Source: Lycocorax pyrrhopterus obiensis (taxonomy: Eukaryota > Chordata > Aves > Passeriformes > Paradisaeidae). From it: a stretch of 64,000 bases of DNA. The notes below the pieces were generated by a model. That model saw only the letters and a list, made by a program, of their open reading frames with translations. It searched no databases and had not been told where the DNA came from. Made by a program: the position numbers and the translations under genes. The stretch covers positions 55,404,660-55,468,659 of the forward strand of contig JACSVZ010000002.1 in assembly GCA_014706295.1 (NCBI GenBank), read 5' to 3'. Each line of letters starts with the position of its first letter. Positions within the stretch are counted from its first letter, which is position 1. Of this stretch, positions 35,201 through 48,100 are shown in pieces.

Positions 35201-36788
35201 TGAGGTCAGCCTAGTTTTTCATAATAGAATAATTTGAGTTCATATTTGGTTTATTAACAATGTAACAGTATAATTGCAACCCTTAGGTTAAACCCCTTTC
35301 CCCTTCAAGAGACATGGAAAAGTTCAAGTGGTTTGAAGGAAATTACCAGAGGAAATACTTGTGTGAAGACTTGTCACTGTTTTGTGGTGATAAGGGGTTT
35401 TTTTAAGTGTTTTTTTTTCTTGTGTGAATGTAACATTGCAATACTTCAATTACAGGCATCAGAGTTTATTTTGCATAGTTGGAAAACTGTTACCTTGCTA
35501 CTTAGAAGCTATGTGTTCCATTTTAATAGATGAACTCATCAATAAATCGTATTTTATATTAGTAAATCAAGATGTTATATTTTATATTAACAATTAAACA
35601 TAACTATTCTGTGAGCTGTACCTGATTTTTTTAACCCAATATCTCTAGCCTTTTCCATATAAGCAGGGAAAGTCTTAATATGTGAGAAAGGAGTGTGGAA
35701 TCAAAGTGACAAAGTGAGCAAAGTCTGAGAGAGAACAATTTGATTATTAGAATTTTATTTTAATTTGAAATAGTGTATGGTAAGAGATGAAGATGCGGAG
35801 TCACATACTTGGAGCATTCTGAGTGGTTTGGTAATTGCTTCCTTTTAAATATATTTCTCAAGTCAAAGACTTTCATATCTCTATTTGCAGTATTTCTTTG
35901 CAGACAAGGGAGGAAAGGAAGCATGTCAGCATGTCATCCTTATATACAGGTGAGCTCCTAGAAATGATGAAAAAGCATGAAAACGCAACAAGGGAAGCAT
36001 CTCTTTTCATTATGTATGTGCACTGTTATGTAAGTGTCTTCTAGCCAAAGGATTAAAAATATTTTAAATGATAAATCTGAGAACAGTATCGAATAGTCCA
36101 TGCTTCAATTCCATAGCCATCATGAAGTTGCTGTGCAGTATCTTGAGGTTTCCAGAACTTACTTTACTCACCTGTAAAATGACTTGTGTTTATTTTATGG
36201 ATATGCCATCAGACCTTCCACACATTTGTTTCTAAAGCACTTCAAGAAAGCCAGATATCATGTGTGCAAATCAATACTGAATAACTGTGCTTCTGTAGTA
36301 GTTCAGGAGAGGTGATGAAGTATTCTCTATTTTCAACTGAAAGGCAAGTTACTCTTCTTTATGTAGAAGTGCCCTATGGGCCTCTTACTGAGAAGTGGAT
36401 CGGACGTGAAAGGAATTTCAAGCCTGAAGCCTTTGGTCTCCTCAACTAGATATTCCACCCATTCAGTGGGTGGTAAAGCTTGTAGTTAATCCTGGGAGCT
36501 AGAAAAGGGAGTTAAGTAGAGTGAGAAACACCTCCCTCCAAAACATTTCATTGAAAAGTATAAGGAGTAGGGAATTGAGTATGCCACTACTCAAGCAACA
36601 TTATAGCAGTATCCAGATATTATCTTAAATGCTGACAAGTTTCTAATTCTTAGAGATCTGTTACTTTCGTAATCCTTATGTCCTGAATGCAAGGACTAAT
36701 TGATAGATCTAGCTACATAAAACTGTTGTCGTTTTGCTTTGTGAAATTGTAATGGCTTTGTGCAAACATGGAACAAAAATGTGTATTT
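29242..36788. other. AT-rich non-coding sequence, little recognised
   Basis: About 7.5 kb without a supported exon or RNA gene. It includes a short CCCA-type simple repeat (about 30537-30556) and one GC-richer patch at about 32010-32225 of unknown origin. Confidence 0.4.
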
Positions 36789-36792
36789 GTTC

Positions 36793-37747
36793 TGTGTCAG
36801 AGACTGAAATGGTTCATGCCTTAAACATTGTTATAAAGGAGTTTTTGCCCGTTGTAGCAAAAACTATATAAAGACAACCACAGAAGCTCACCCCTCCTTG
36901 AAGATGCCTGACTGGATCTTTGGACTGTGAGATAAGCCGCCTAGATAAGATAAAGGGGACACTATTCTTCAATCATCTCAGGTCTAGGGAGAAACAAACA
37001 AGGATAAGGGAAAGGAATGCATCCACAAGAAAGCCAAACAGCAGAAAATCATCCCTGGCTGGGTTTGGGGTGGGGGACACCACAGCCCACAGAGGCTTGA
37101 CAGGCCCCAACTGCAGAGGGAGGAGGAGGTTTCGGGTGTGTGGTGTAACCTCTGGTCAGAGGCTCTGAACATCCATTCTCCCGTACACAAACCAGCTGAG
37201 CTGTGAAACTGCCAACCCTGGAAAGGCCACGGTACATTTGTGTGAGAGGCAGCTGAGGGGGTGTCATCATCCATCAAAGACCCCCTGAAGTGCTCCCCAG
37301 ACTTATTCCTGAGGCCTTGCACCACAGGACTGCATGTGATGCAAAGTGATGCAACAGATCCAGAGTCTGCTGCAAGAGACTGTGTCAAACTGCACGCCCC
37401 CCCCCGCCACGGGGAGGTACCTGGGCGTTCCCACCTGGTCTGAGCATACATTAATCCATTGGACTCTATGCTTTTTGGGAGACCCTAACCACCAAGAACA
37501 CCAGATGGAGAAGATCAGTGGAACATCGCTGGGATCCATGGAGTGGTGGTATTTTCTTTGATCTGTCTCTCTTTTTGTCCCCTCACCTCATTTCTACTTC
37601 TTTCTCTTCCTTTTCTTTCTCTTCCTCTCTCTCTCTTGTATTTACTATTAAATAAAACCTATACTATTGACTTCGGCATATGGTCTTGTTTGCACCTTAA
37701 TTCAGGCAGAGACTTTTCTAATAACTTTAAAAAACCAGACCATAACA
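36793..37747 (+). mobile_element. Solo LTR with TATA box, poly(A) signal and 4-bp target duplication
   Basis: The element starts TGTGTCAGAG and ends CCATAACA (TG...CA) and is flanked by GTTC on both sides (36789-36792 and 37748-37751). A TATA box TATATAAAG lies at 36865-36873 and AATAAA at 37651-37656, after a pyrimidine-rich run. A 4-bp duplication is typical of gammaretrovirus-like (class I) ERVs and differs from the 5-bp duplications of the other LTRs here. No internal retroviral sequence remains. Confidence 0.8.
36865..36873 (+). promoter_or_regulatory. TATA box of the solo LTR
   Basis: TATATAAAG about 72 bp into the LTR, with a canonical poly(A) signal near the LTR's 3' end. The short distance from the LTR start is unusual, implying a small U3 and a long R/U5. 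Confidence 0.55.
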
Positions 37748-37751
37748 GTTC

Positions 37752-40700
37752 TGTTTTGTAGATTCCAGAAACTGTGATGCAGGGAAGTAGTCTAATTATT
37801 CCTAAATTGTAACTTTCTGTATTCTGCGTACATCAGTTTCATAAATTTGATGTCATAGAAGGAAAGTGAGTGTTTTCCTTAATTGCCTATCAAATTATAC
37901 AGTATTTAATTGGAAAAAATACTTCCTGATTCTCCTTGAAATAGCTGCTTATTTTGATGGTGGCAAGTGTTATTCAGTACATTTCTTTAAGAATCTGTTA
38001 TACTATGACTTAGTGACTTTTCTTGTCTGTGTTCTGCTGAGTGCAGCATCTCCAGTGATGTGGTTTTAGGTGTTCTGTATTTTATCTAAAGGAATCGTAC
38101 ATGTAAGGGTTTTTTAGCTTTTCCCAACTCAGTGTCTCAAGATCTTTGCATGAATTCTTACTCCTGCTGACTAGAAATTATTAAGCAAAATCATTTACTG
38201 TTTCTTAGTGTTTAGGGAAAAATATTATCATAGAATAAGAAAAATCCCAGCAGTCCGAGTTGTGTTTTATGAATATGTATCTCAGTATTCCTAAAAAGCA
38301 ACTAAATAAGCAGTCATTCATTTGACCTTCCTATCAGCAGCTGGGCAAGATAAGAGGAAAACTAACCACGTGTTTGCAGGAAGTTGGAAAGGATCACTGT
38401 TCTTCATTGAAGTACCAATCGAAGCACTAAAATGCAAAACAGCTTGCCCACTGTGGGTGACCAAGACACTGGAAGATCTAAGAATAGAGCTTAGGTCTCC
38501 TCAAAACCAGCCCATTCCTCTGCAGTGAAGCAGCTCTGCCTTCAGGAGCAAGCTATTTTCTCTTTTTTGATCAAGGTCCCTGCCTATATAGATTTGTTGG
38601 GGGGAGGGGGGGGGTGTGTAAGAGGGATGAGAATGTTTGGGGTTTTTTTGTTTATATTGTGATTACAGAAATAAGAATGGAAGTATTCAAGTGAGCATCT
38701 GCTGCTAACTTATTTAAAATCAAACTCATTACTAGCGCATTACTGTTGATAAAAATGATTGCTGGTTTATAGCATCATTGGCTCCCTTTTCGTGGTATTC
38801 AGAGTTTTTAAGGTACAATTAAAGTAAAATAGAGTTTAAGAGAAAGGTTCTGACACTAGAGAAAACAGAAAGGAAACACCACTTAACAAGGTAGTGATAA
38901 AATTAAGATTTTTGTTTTAGGAAAGTCAGACTCTTGCAAGATCAAATCCTGTCACTCACTTTTAAATCTCTTGATCTCTCATATTCCCATTCTTAAAAAA
39001 AAGATGTCTCGAGTGATCCAGTTTACTGCAGTGGTTCTTAGTAATTTGTCTTCAGTGGCTGAGCTTGCACTTTGTACTTTTGGAAAGACATGTATATGGC
39101 ATGAAATCTGATCTCTTAACTTTCCCATTGAAACAGAGAGGTTCTGTTCCCTCCCAAGGTGCAGAGCAGCAATGCCTGCTGCTTTTCTTCTCTCTGAAGT
39201 GATTCAATTCCTCTTGTCTTCTCAGTGTGAACAATCGCAGCCTTTAGGTTACCTTTCAGCTTTTTCAGACAGTGCTCTTTTCATAGCCTTGTGCATTTTG
39301 AGCACACAAATCTGACTTCTCCCTCATGTCACTCACCATCTTTATTAAATTCATTAATGAATTCTTTCCTCTGTTTTACTTGCACTGAGTTCAGGCCAAT
39401 ATCTAGGCACTACAGGTGAATATATCAATGCAAAAATAAACAGCATAGACTGTTTGCTATGAAGTCAGGCACGTGGTAAAGAAATTTAGTATTTGATATC
39501 CAGTAATTTACTTAGAGCAACCTATACTTTGGACACAGAGAGATTATACAGCTGACACAGAAACTTTGGGTTTTGTTTGTTCCCTGACCTGAATGGTGTT
39601 AAACTCTCATCTCATTGTTGTAGTTTTAGTATTTGTATGTAATGTAAAACATGGTATAGTTTTGTATTTGTAATACTGACAATGGCTCTGCAGAGGCATA
39701 ATCTCCTAGAACAGTGTCATCTGGTGGTGGTTTTAAGTCATACCATTTAAATATAAAAGTAAAATTAGCAATCGGATCAGGCTGGAAAAATGCTGTGATT
39801 ATCCCTTTTATTTATATTAAAGCTTTTAGGGCTCTAATCACAGTACTATAAAGAATTTACTTTGCCCAACTACTTCTCATTCTGTAGGTTGCAGGTACAA
39901 TGAGTTGCCACAATTTTCACTGCACTGTCAGGTAACGTGCTGTGTTTTGTAACATTTGTGTTGAAGTAAAGACCAAAATACTTCCAAACTGAAACTGATT
40001 ACCTGTGCATCTGTGCAGGATACACTCCCTGACTACTTTAACATCAACTGTAGTATTTTGAATTTAATAGTAGGAGTAGAAACTGCAAATATTACCAAAT
40101 GCAACATTCTGTAAACTGTGTGTAAAGAACAGTGGTTTGTACATAAGCTCTGGACAGTAACTCCTGTTACGTGATCAGTGCTCCTTTCTTCTTAGCTTTT
40201 TTTACTCTGTTACCAGTTCTTGTTAATTTATTTTTAAAGTAACTCCTTCAATGTCAAATATTATCCAGCTGGAATAATAGGAATATTAACATTGTTTTAA
40301 CAGCATGATGATGAAGTAAAGAAAAATTCAAACATGGAAAACCTCCTTTCCAAAAAAATATGAACCAACATTAGAAAGTTATCAGAAATGTTACATATGT
40401 TATATTACACTTTTCTATGTCTTTTAATATTTGTGTTGGATAACTGGATTAAAAGAACTAGCTGCTAGCAAATTCATATGTCTTTCATAACATATTTGGA
40501 GTTGAATGTGTGGAAAAGTGTATTGAAAGCCATATTCATAATTTATGCCCATGGCTTTTTTGTGACTTCCAGAAAGTTATGATCTTAGACAGCATTTAAA
40601 AAGTTAGATTAGATTGGCTAAAGACTATATGCATGAATACTTCAGCCATCAGTAGGAACTAAGGTAGTTGAGATAGTATCAATACTTCCAGTAACAGAAT

Positions 40701-41645
40701 TGCTTGTTATCTGAACTTGAAGAAGCACTCAGTGGGATTCCTTGAGTTTAAAGTTAAGCAAATTGCTCACCGAAGACTGTATGTTTGTGAGCAATCTGAA
40801 ATAACTTGCAGCATAAAACTGTCCAGCTCCTGACTGCCTCTGTCTCCCTTGCAGCAGCTCTGGTTCTCAGGGGAAGCTCAGCACACTAAGTCAGCAGAAA
40901 TTACTTGCACTTTTGCCAGGTTAGTTTTCCACAGACTGAACATGCAGAAATGACTAAGGAGATGGTCTGACAAGCACTGAAGCTAGCAAAAGGCAAGGGA
41001 TGAGATGGCAGGCATGTATGGGGCAGTGTTGCTGACAATTAGAGAAATCTAGACTGGTATGAGAGTAGTCTTTTACATTTATGCTCTATTCCCTTTCCCA
41101 GAGAAATACCTTAATGACTGCTATAGATTTAATTTGGAACAGATTATTCTTAATTATCTACCATAACCAGTGCCTTTTGCAAGTATACGTTTATCTTTTG
41201 CAGAGAGCACCATAGCGTCATATTTCTCTTTTTTTAATCTATGTTAACTGGTGTACTTAAGGAAGATAAAAAAGGAGGGACATATCTTCACTTTCAACTA
41301 CTTCTTTTAACTTTGCAAATAAATATGCTAGGATCAGATCGACCCTTTAGAAATAACATATCATTCAGCTAAGTATGGGATTTTGACATTCTGTGTGTAA
41401 GAATGTCATTTGAGACATTTCCCCCAGGACTTCCGTGGGGTTTAGAGTAAATGCTTTGTATGTTGCAATATGTTTTAATCAAACTTGCTCAGATGCTAAA
41501 ACATTTAAAGCCCATTTAGAAGGCTTATGATAGGATTTTGCAGAGTTATCATACGTATCTTCAGGATTTGGATACTACTGCTTAATGTGGGATACCGTTT
41601 TGTATTATTGGAGCAATACTAGACACATAGCCATGCATCACAAAA
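37752..41645. other. AT-rich non-coding sequence, nothing recognised
   Basis: No exon or RNA gene seen. A G-run occurs at about 38599-38617. Confidence 0.4.
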
Positions 41646-41650
41646 GATAC

Positions 41651-42265
41651 TCTCCCAGTTTGAGACAAATTCAGAGGAACGTCTGAAATGAACGTCCTCT
41701 GATAGAAGGCAGGTTACAGCCACCCCTCTCCCACCAGGTTCGGAAAGACTTTTCCTCGGAGGAAAGTGAAAAAAAAAGTTATTTATTTAACAAGCAGAGT
41801 GCGTGCAGGCACGGGAAAGGAAAAAAAAGGATAATGCTAAATAATAAAACCTCTTGCTGTGGAGAGAACCTGGATAGATTCAAAGTCCTTGCGGGTGTGG
41901 CTCTCTCGTCTCCGGAGCGGGGGTTCGGCGTGGGCCCCTCCGGGCCGCAGTGTAGGGTCTCCCGGATGATGTTCTGGTGATGTTGAACAGTCCAGAAGAG
42001 AAGAAGAAGAAACCAAAGTCCCAGGGCTCTGTGCTTTAGCTAATGAACAAGAAGCTAATGAACAAGAGAATACCACTCTCTTCCCTGTTGCAAAGAGCCG
42101 AGAGCAGCAAGGCAGAAAAAGAAGTTATCTGTGTTTTGAACACAGCGCCGAAGGAATTCCACCGGCTCACCCCCGTCTCCTGGAGCTAGCTTTAAAGGCA
42201 CAGAACTCATGTCTGGCATAGGGTAGACGATAGAGAATACAGTATCATACAGTCACCCCAGGACA
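41651..42265 (-). mobile_element. Solo LTR, second family, minus strand, 5-bp target duplication
   Basis: Flanked by GATAC at 41646-41650 and 42266-42270. Read on the minus strand it begins TGTCCTGGGGTGACTGTATG and ends ...CAAACTGGGAGA, where the other copy ends in GGGACA. A minus-strand AATAAA lies at 41787-41782. It is very similar to 54385-55065, especially over the left 350 bp, and carries a short internal tandem repeat GCTAATGAACAAGA (about 42038-42066) absent from the other copy. Confidence 0.88.
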
Positions 42266-42270
42266 GATAC

Positions 42271-44280
42271 CAATTCAAAAGTACAGAAATTCACATTGAT
42301 TTTTTAAATACCACCAATCTTATATGTGATTAAATGATATATACAAATATTATTTCATCTCTTTCTAAAACCCAGGTTAGGCACCTCCTGTGAAGAACAG
42401 GAGGTGATTAAGTACCTTGAAATTTATACAACAAAAGACCTTGCTGTAGTAAAAAAAGTCCCCTAGAAAACATCCAATTATCATATGATTACCAGATTAG
42501 TATTATTGCAACCCATTAAAAGAGTTTCAATTAATAAATCCCCTTACCATTTTCTGTAGTAACTAAGACTTTAGTGCAGGAAAAAATGACTTCTTTTATC
42601 ATAGTTTCTAATCTCAAATTTGTTCTCTTCCACATAGCCTTTAGTCCTACAAAAATGTCTGTACTATGAGAAACAGTCAGAACATACCATCTCAAGCTTT
42701 AAATTTTCCAAGGAAATAATACAGAGCTCTCTTTTGTATTGTATACATTTTATGAATGAATTAAAAAAAGCTGCGCTTTTCTATTTGATAGCTGTAGGAG
42801 CTAGAGTCCTTTCAATTATGCATGTCCATCGAATTCACATACTACATTTAGTGACTTAGGTTTAAATCAGAAGAGTAATCTGAACAGAAAAAGAGAATAT
42901 GAGCTAGCATTTGTAATTGAGAGCATAGGTGTGAGAGGATCATGAATTTATTAGGTTATTGAAGGTTGTTAAAGGGTTTCCCAAAGCATTCATCAGGCAA
43001 TGCTCCTCTCACTTGATAACCTCTGAATTTTACAGCCATGCTGCTGCATGTCATATTTAGAGGAAACAGAATCTACCTCACTGAAGTAGAAAATGTTTAA
43101 TTTTTATGGATGCAGTAAACTGAATTGCCCATTTTATGTCTTTTCCTCATGGACTGCTATTCAGATGGTTTTGCCCTTTTAGTCCCGGAGACTTTTTCCT
43201 ATACCTCTGTTTCAACCTACAGAAAAGATACCCCACAAATCTTCAAGATACTTGCCTGGCTGTTACAGCTTGTAGGTTCAGATTAACTTTTTTGAAGGTG
43301 TTTGAAGTCAACAGTTGTTCTCACCAAAAATCAGTACAGTGTGCAAGTCAGTGCCGTCATCTGAAGTATGCATAGTAGTCTTAACAGGAACACACAAAAT
43401 AGAGTCATTACCAGTCTCAATTTATTTACAACTAAACAGATTGCTGAAAAATATTTTTGTTTAAACGCGTAGCAAAAAACCTAGAGAAACCAGCCGTTCA
43501 TTTTTGCTGTATATGTATCTTGCTTATTTTTTTAGTCAGTGTAACAGCAAATGGAAAAATAATTTCCTATCTACTCTCTCCCCTCAAATTACTTACAGAT
43601 TTCAGGAGTGTATTTCAGTGAAAACATTTCGGGGCGTTTGTGATTACTGCATACAGCCTCCTTAGTAGGAAGCTTTACAGAAGACCACACGGTTCATCGT
43701 TTCTTGCAAACAGCACCATGTATTTTTTAGCCTTCATACAATGTCACTGTCAACAAGTTTCAAAATAGTCCCATTGTTGGAGAATGAATGCTGGTTACTG
43801 CTGACAGCCCTCTGCATCTACACTGGCAGCACTGAACACCCATGCACAAATGTCATCCAACAAGGGATCTAAAGCCAGAGGTTTTAACCTGAAGCAGCCA
43901 AGAACATTTCCGCCCTAGTTTCGTGGAGACAGTAGGAACAACAATAGTAGCAAACGCTGCCTTTCCACCTTCAATGGTACTTCAGTTGTAACAGTGTATC
44001 TCAGATTTACAAACAGAAGACTACTCAAAAGGTTTCAGGGTGGACTAGACGAAAACTTCTCGACTTTCTTATCAGTGGATAGGTTTCCAGGCAGTTTCAA
44101 AAAGCAACTTTTGGGCATTTTTTAGTCGGAAGCTTTCACAAGCCCAAGAACCGAGCATCTTTTTGTTTTCTTGCTGCCCGATTCTTCGGCTTGTGAAAGC
44201 TTGTCCTCGACACTGTCGCTGACCGACTCAGGAGGACTCTCACGCGAGGGCTTACAGATCCTCAGGGTCAGCATTCTGGC
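42271..44280. other. AT-rich non-coding sequence upstream of the GOLGA4 CpG island
   Basis: No exon, RNA gene or clear repeat recognised. Confidence 0.4.
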
Positions 44281-44289
44281 AAATCAAGC

Positions 44290-45130
44290 GTCGCGGTGGC
44301 GGGGTTTAAGGTACGGAATCACACGGCTACGGCGGCGGAAAGGCGCAGCGAGGCGGTAGCTTTTACCGCTCTGTTTTTCCTCCTTCCCGACGGAAGCGGC
44401 CAGTCCTCCGCCCGCTCCATTCCCAGGACGGCACCACCTCCCGCACCCGCCGGGAGAGATGGAGCAAGTGAGGCCAGGCAGCGCCGCTCCGCCCCGCCGC
44501 GGTCCTGGCGCCCAGGGCCGCTCGGGCTGCGCCTCCGCCTGCGTCGTGGGAGGAGTAGCGCCGGGCGTTGCGTTCGGAAGTTTGTGCCTCGCCGCACACC
44601 GTGCCGGCCGAAGCGCTCGGCTCCACGTTGGCTGCGCAGGCGCAGCGGTCGCGGCCGCCCGTGCCCCGCGGAGGGGCGTCCGAGGGCCGAGCGGCGGTGG
44701 CGGCGCGGGCCGGGGCGAGGGGAGATCGGTTCCGCCGCCCCCGGGCGCCCCTCGCCGCCTGACCGGTCGGCCCGGAAGCCGTACCCTCATCCCCTTCTCC
44801 ATCCCGCCACCATGTTCAAGAAGCTGAAGCAGAAGATCAGCGAGGAGCAGGTGCCGCCGCGCGGAGCGGGGGGACGTGCGGGCTCCCTCCCACCGCAGGT
44901 ACGGCGGGGAGGGGCCGCTGGGAGACGCGTCCGCCGGACCGTTGTGGGTGCTTGTGACGGCCTTACACCCGGCGGGGCAGGGCCGCGCCTCGCCCGAGGA
45001 GGCCTTGGTGTCCCGCGGGCCCGTCGGAGCGGCCGCGCTGCCGCAGCCGCGGGAGGGTCGCGCCGCGCAGGCCTGACCGACCGAAGGCTGCGGGGTCGGT
45101 CGGCTGTCGGGAGTCGCTGTCAGCGTGGTT
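44290..45130 (+). promoter_or_regulatory. GOLGA4: CpG-island promoter of GOLGA4
   Basis: A GC/CpG-dense block surrounds the GOLGA4 start codon. It has no TATA box. It has an NRF1-like site TGCGCAGGCGCA at 44633-44644 and CGGAAG ETS-like sites near 44391 and 44575, typical of broad housekeeping promoters. The transcription start was not located. Confidence 0.8.
44812..44898 (+). CDS. GOLGA4: GOLGA4 (golgin-245) coding exon 1
   Basis: GOLGA4 is a long coiled-coil tethering protein of the trans-Golgi network that captures endosome-derived carriers and is held on the Golgi by a C-terminal GRIP domain. This exon gives the extreme N-terminus. The ATG is in a near-ideal context (CCGCCACCATG). The first residues MFKKLKQKISEEQ match vertebrate GOLGA4 and differ from golgin-97 (GOLGA1). 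Amphipathic N-termini of such golgins take part in vesicle capture. Two phase-0 donors are possible: a weak CAG|GTGCCG after residue 13 (44850) and a better CAG|GTACGG after residue 29 (44898). I chose the second because it is the stronger donor and its length is closer to the mammalian exon. The extra residues are Gly/Pro/Arg-rich. The exon joins 50644-50739 in phase 0. Confidence 0.85.
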
Positions 45131-48100
45131 TCGCTAGAGCTTCGACATCTAAGTTTGTTGTTACCGATCCGCCTCGTGCCAGAGACCGTGCTTCGTTTTG
45201 GCCACGTTACAAAGGCTGTCTTGTGGAGGAATGTAAAAACCGTCTCTTGCTTGAACATCAAACAGAATGAAACAGAAATGGGTTTCTTCCTTAGCATTTA
45301 GCGTAATGATACTTTCACGTGCACTGAATAACAATCCAGCATTGAGGTCCCTAGTTATACTTTTCTTTTATCTTAATGTTTGTTCTTTCAGTCTGTACGC
45401 CCCTTCTGTTTCCATGTTTTAGAGGGCTGGTTTGCTTACATCAACCTTATTCTTGCTTTTTTTTTAAGCTGTGGATTAATTGAGAATATAGTATAAATCA
45501 GAACAAGGCATTTATTTATTTTTCTAGTAATAATTTAATTGGCCATTTTTCTCTTGCATGTACTTTTGCTAAATTATTATAAATGTTGGTTTCTAGAAAC
45601 GGCTGTTTTTGAGTGATAATGATACACACTAGATATAACATGTGTGCAGAATATCTGTCCAAGTGACAGTGGCCAGAAAAACGTTGTGATAATGTCACGC
45701 ATGTGTCCAAGCAGAAAAAATTCTGTCTTAGCAAATTTTGGGTAGAAAGACTTCAACAAGTTAACTTCCTATTGGCAAAGTCTTCTGATAATGTCTGCCT
45801 GTGTCTCATTGCTAGGTTAAGTATCCTTTGTCTCTTGGAATCTAAAAGTATAAAACTGAAATAAACTCTGAATTCTGTGAATGTTAAGCTATAAGCAGGT
45901 AATTTAGTTAATTTGACAAATAAGTGATTAGTTGCCTGGGCTTGATCTGAGTGTAATTTGAACCACTGGGAGATTTGGCACTGCATAGTCTCAGTATTAG
46001 ACTATGGTTTCAAAACTGCTAACATTCAGTTATGTTGTATTCTTTGAATCACTCATTTGTGAAATAGAGGTAAGATTTTTGGAAATGGATCTATTGTGAA
46101 GTTTTATGTAGCTTGTTGAATCTTACTTTAAGGCCTTTTGTAGTTATTAATTTTGTGCCTTCTCTAGTTAGTGAAGTATATTTTTGTTAGTTGCAGTTCA
46201 GAGTGCTGTCTTAATTGCCATATGTGGTGAACTTTCAGTACAGTGTAAAAAGATTGAGCTGCAGAGTTTACTGTTTTCAGTATGCAGCAGCTAAATTATG
46301 ATACCTTTCACACAGTATTGTAATCCACTTAGTTCAGGGAATTGTAATCCACGTAGTTCAGGATACTCAGTGCATGTATTCAAGAGTTGGTACTTGCTTA
46401 AAATCATCCTACTGAATAAATATGGGCCTACATGTGTATATGCACCCAACAGTGTAATATACTTCAGTCTTTATCTGGCTCTTGAAAAATTAACATTGAC
46501 AAATACCCTGAAACTTGATATGAGGGCTTATGATAAATTATACCTAGTCTATAGACCTAGTCTGCTGTACTGTAGACAGAGCAGATCATGTAACTCAAGG
46601 GTTGACATAAATGGAAAGGCAGAAGCAAAAAATTACAACATATTTTTATTTTCATGTAAAATAGTTGTCTTGCAATGTTTCTTGCTCTTCAGTTGCTCTC
46701 GTGGGACACTAGGGGGAAATAGTTAAGTTTGATCTTAGAAGTAGAATAGGTTTGTCTTCTCATTTCTTGTATCTCATTTGAAAACAGATTCTCCGAAGGA
46801 GGAAGAAGTGAGGTTTTGAGGCTTATGAAATATACTGTAGTCTTGCAAAAAGTGTGGGATATGCTTTTTTCCTTTCCTTTTAGTTATTCAGATCCTTAAA
46901 GTGCATTACTTCCTGTCAAAACATTTTCAGACCAAATTTTCCTAACTGTTACAATTTCTTAGTTTATGAAACTAATTTTTGCATTAATTTTTGCTCTTTT
47001 CTTTCCTATACCCTGTTTTATCGGGGCTTCACTCACTATGCGCTATACCCTCTCTGCTCTACTCATATCCCCTACTTTGAGACCTAGAACTTCACATTTG
47101 TACTCTGGTTTGTAGTGTCCAAGACTATATTTACTAACTTAAGACTGGTGTAAATTTGGAGGTAAAATTTCTCAAGTGTAACACTTTTTTCTGAGGAGGT
47201 ATTTGTAGGCCTTCCTCTTTCATATGAATGGTTAGCTAGCTGATGTCATCTGTCAGATTGAGAATACCTGCCCCTCACAGCCTAAGGAACACATCTCTTT
47301 CTGACTGCTGACAGGGAGGAAAAAATGCTATTGCAATTACAGTCATCTTGGACTGAGACTTGTCCAAGATTATCACCTGAAAAATAGGGACGAAGGAAAA
47401 ATGGAGACAGTCAATACTTTTTTTGCCTCAGTCTTTAATAGTACTGACAGACCTTGGGCTGCCTGGTCCTGCGTCAGAGGACCATGAGTGCAGGAACATT
47501 GGCTTTGCATTTGTGAGCACTGAAATTTTAAGGGACAAGTTGTGTCAGTTGAATGAATGTTCATAAGTTCCTGGGGCCTATGGGATTCAACCCAGGGTAC
47601 TAAAGGAGCTAGCAGACATTACAGTAGGACCCCTCTCAATCATCCTGGGAATCTGGGGAGGTCCCTGCTGACTGGGGGACGTTATTCCAACGCTAGCCAG
47701 TGTTGTTCCAGGTTACAAGAAGGGCATGAGGGAATACCCAGGAAACTACAGAGTTAACCTCAGAACCTGGAAAAATTATTAAGAAGATCATACTGGATGC
47801 TATTGAAAGACGTTTAAAGAATAGTGCAATCATCAGACACAGTCAGTGTAGGTTCACAAAGGGAGAGTTGTGTTTAACTGATTAAATAACCTTCTGCAGT
47901 AAGTTCACGTGCCTGGTAGACAAAGGGAAGGTGGTGGATGTAGTTTTTCTGGGTTTTATAAAGGCTTTTGGTACTGTTCTTCCCAGCATTCTTCCAGACA
48001 AGTTGTCCAACAGTGGAATGAGCAGGTATGCAGTGCTCTGGCTGAAGAACTGGTTGAAGAGCAGGGCTCAAATTGTTGCAGCAAACAGGACATCTGGCTG

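Noticed and set aside
44296..45270. 324-codon plus-strand frame through GOLGA4 exon 1
   Set aside because: Only the part from 44812 is coding. The upstream part is 5' UTR/promoter and the part after 44898 is intron, given the splice donor and exon 2.
44284..45297. 337-codon minus-strand frame opposite GOLGA4 exon 1
   Set aside because: Same CpG-island effect. It mirrors the plus-strand open region, and only the GOLGA4 N-terminus is recognisable.
46695..46720. CACTAGGGGGAAAT as a CTCF site
   Set aside because: It lacks the GGCGC end of the core and has no supporting context.
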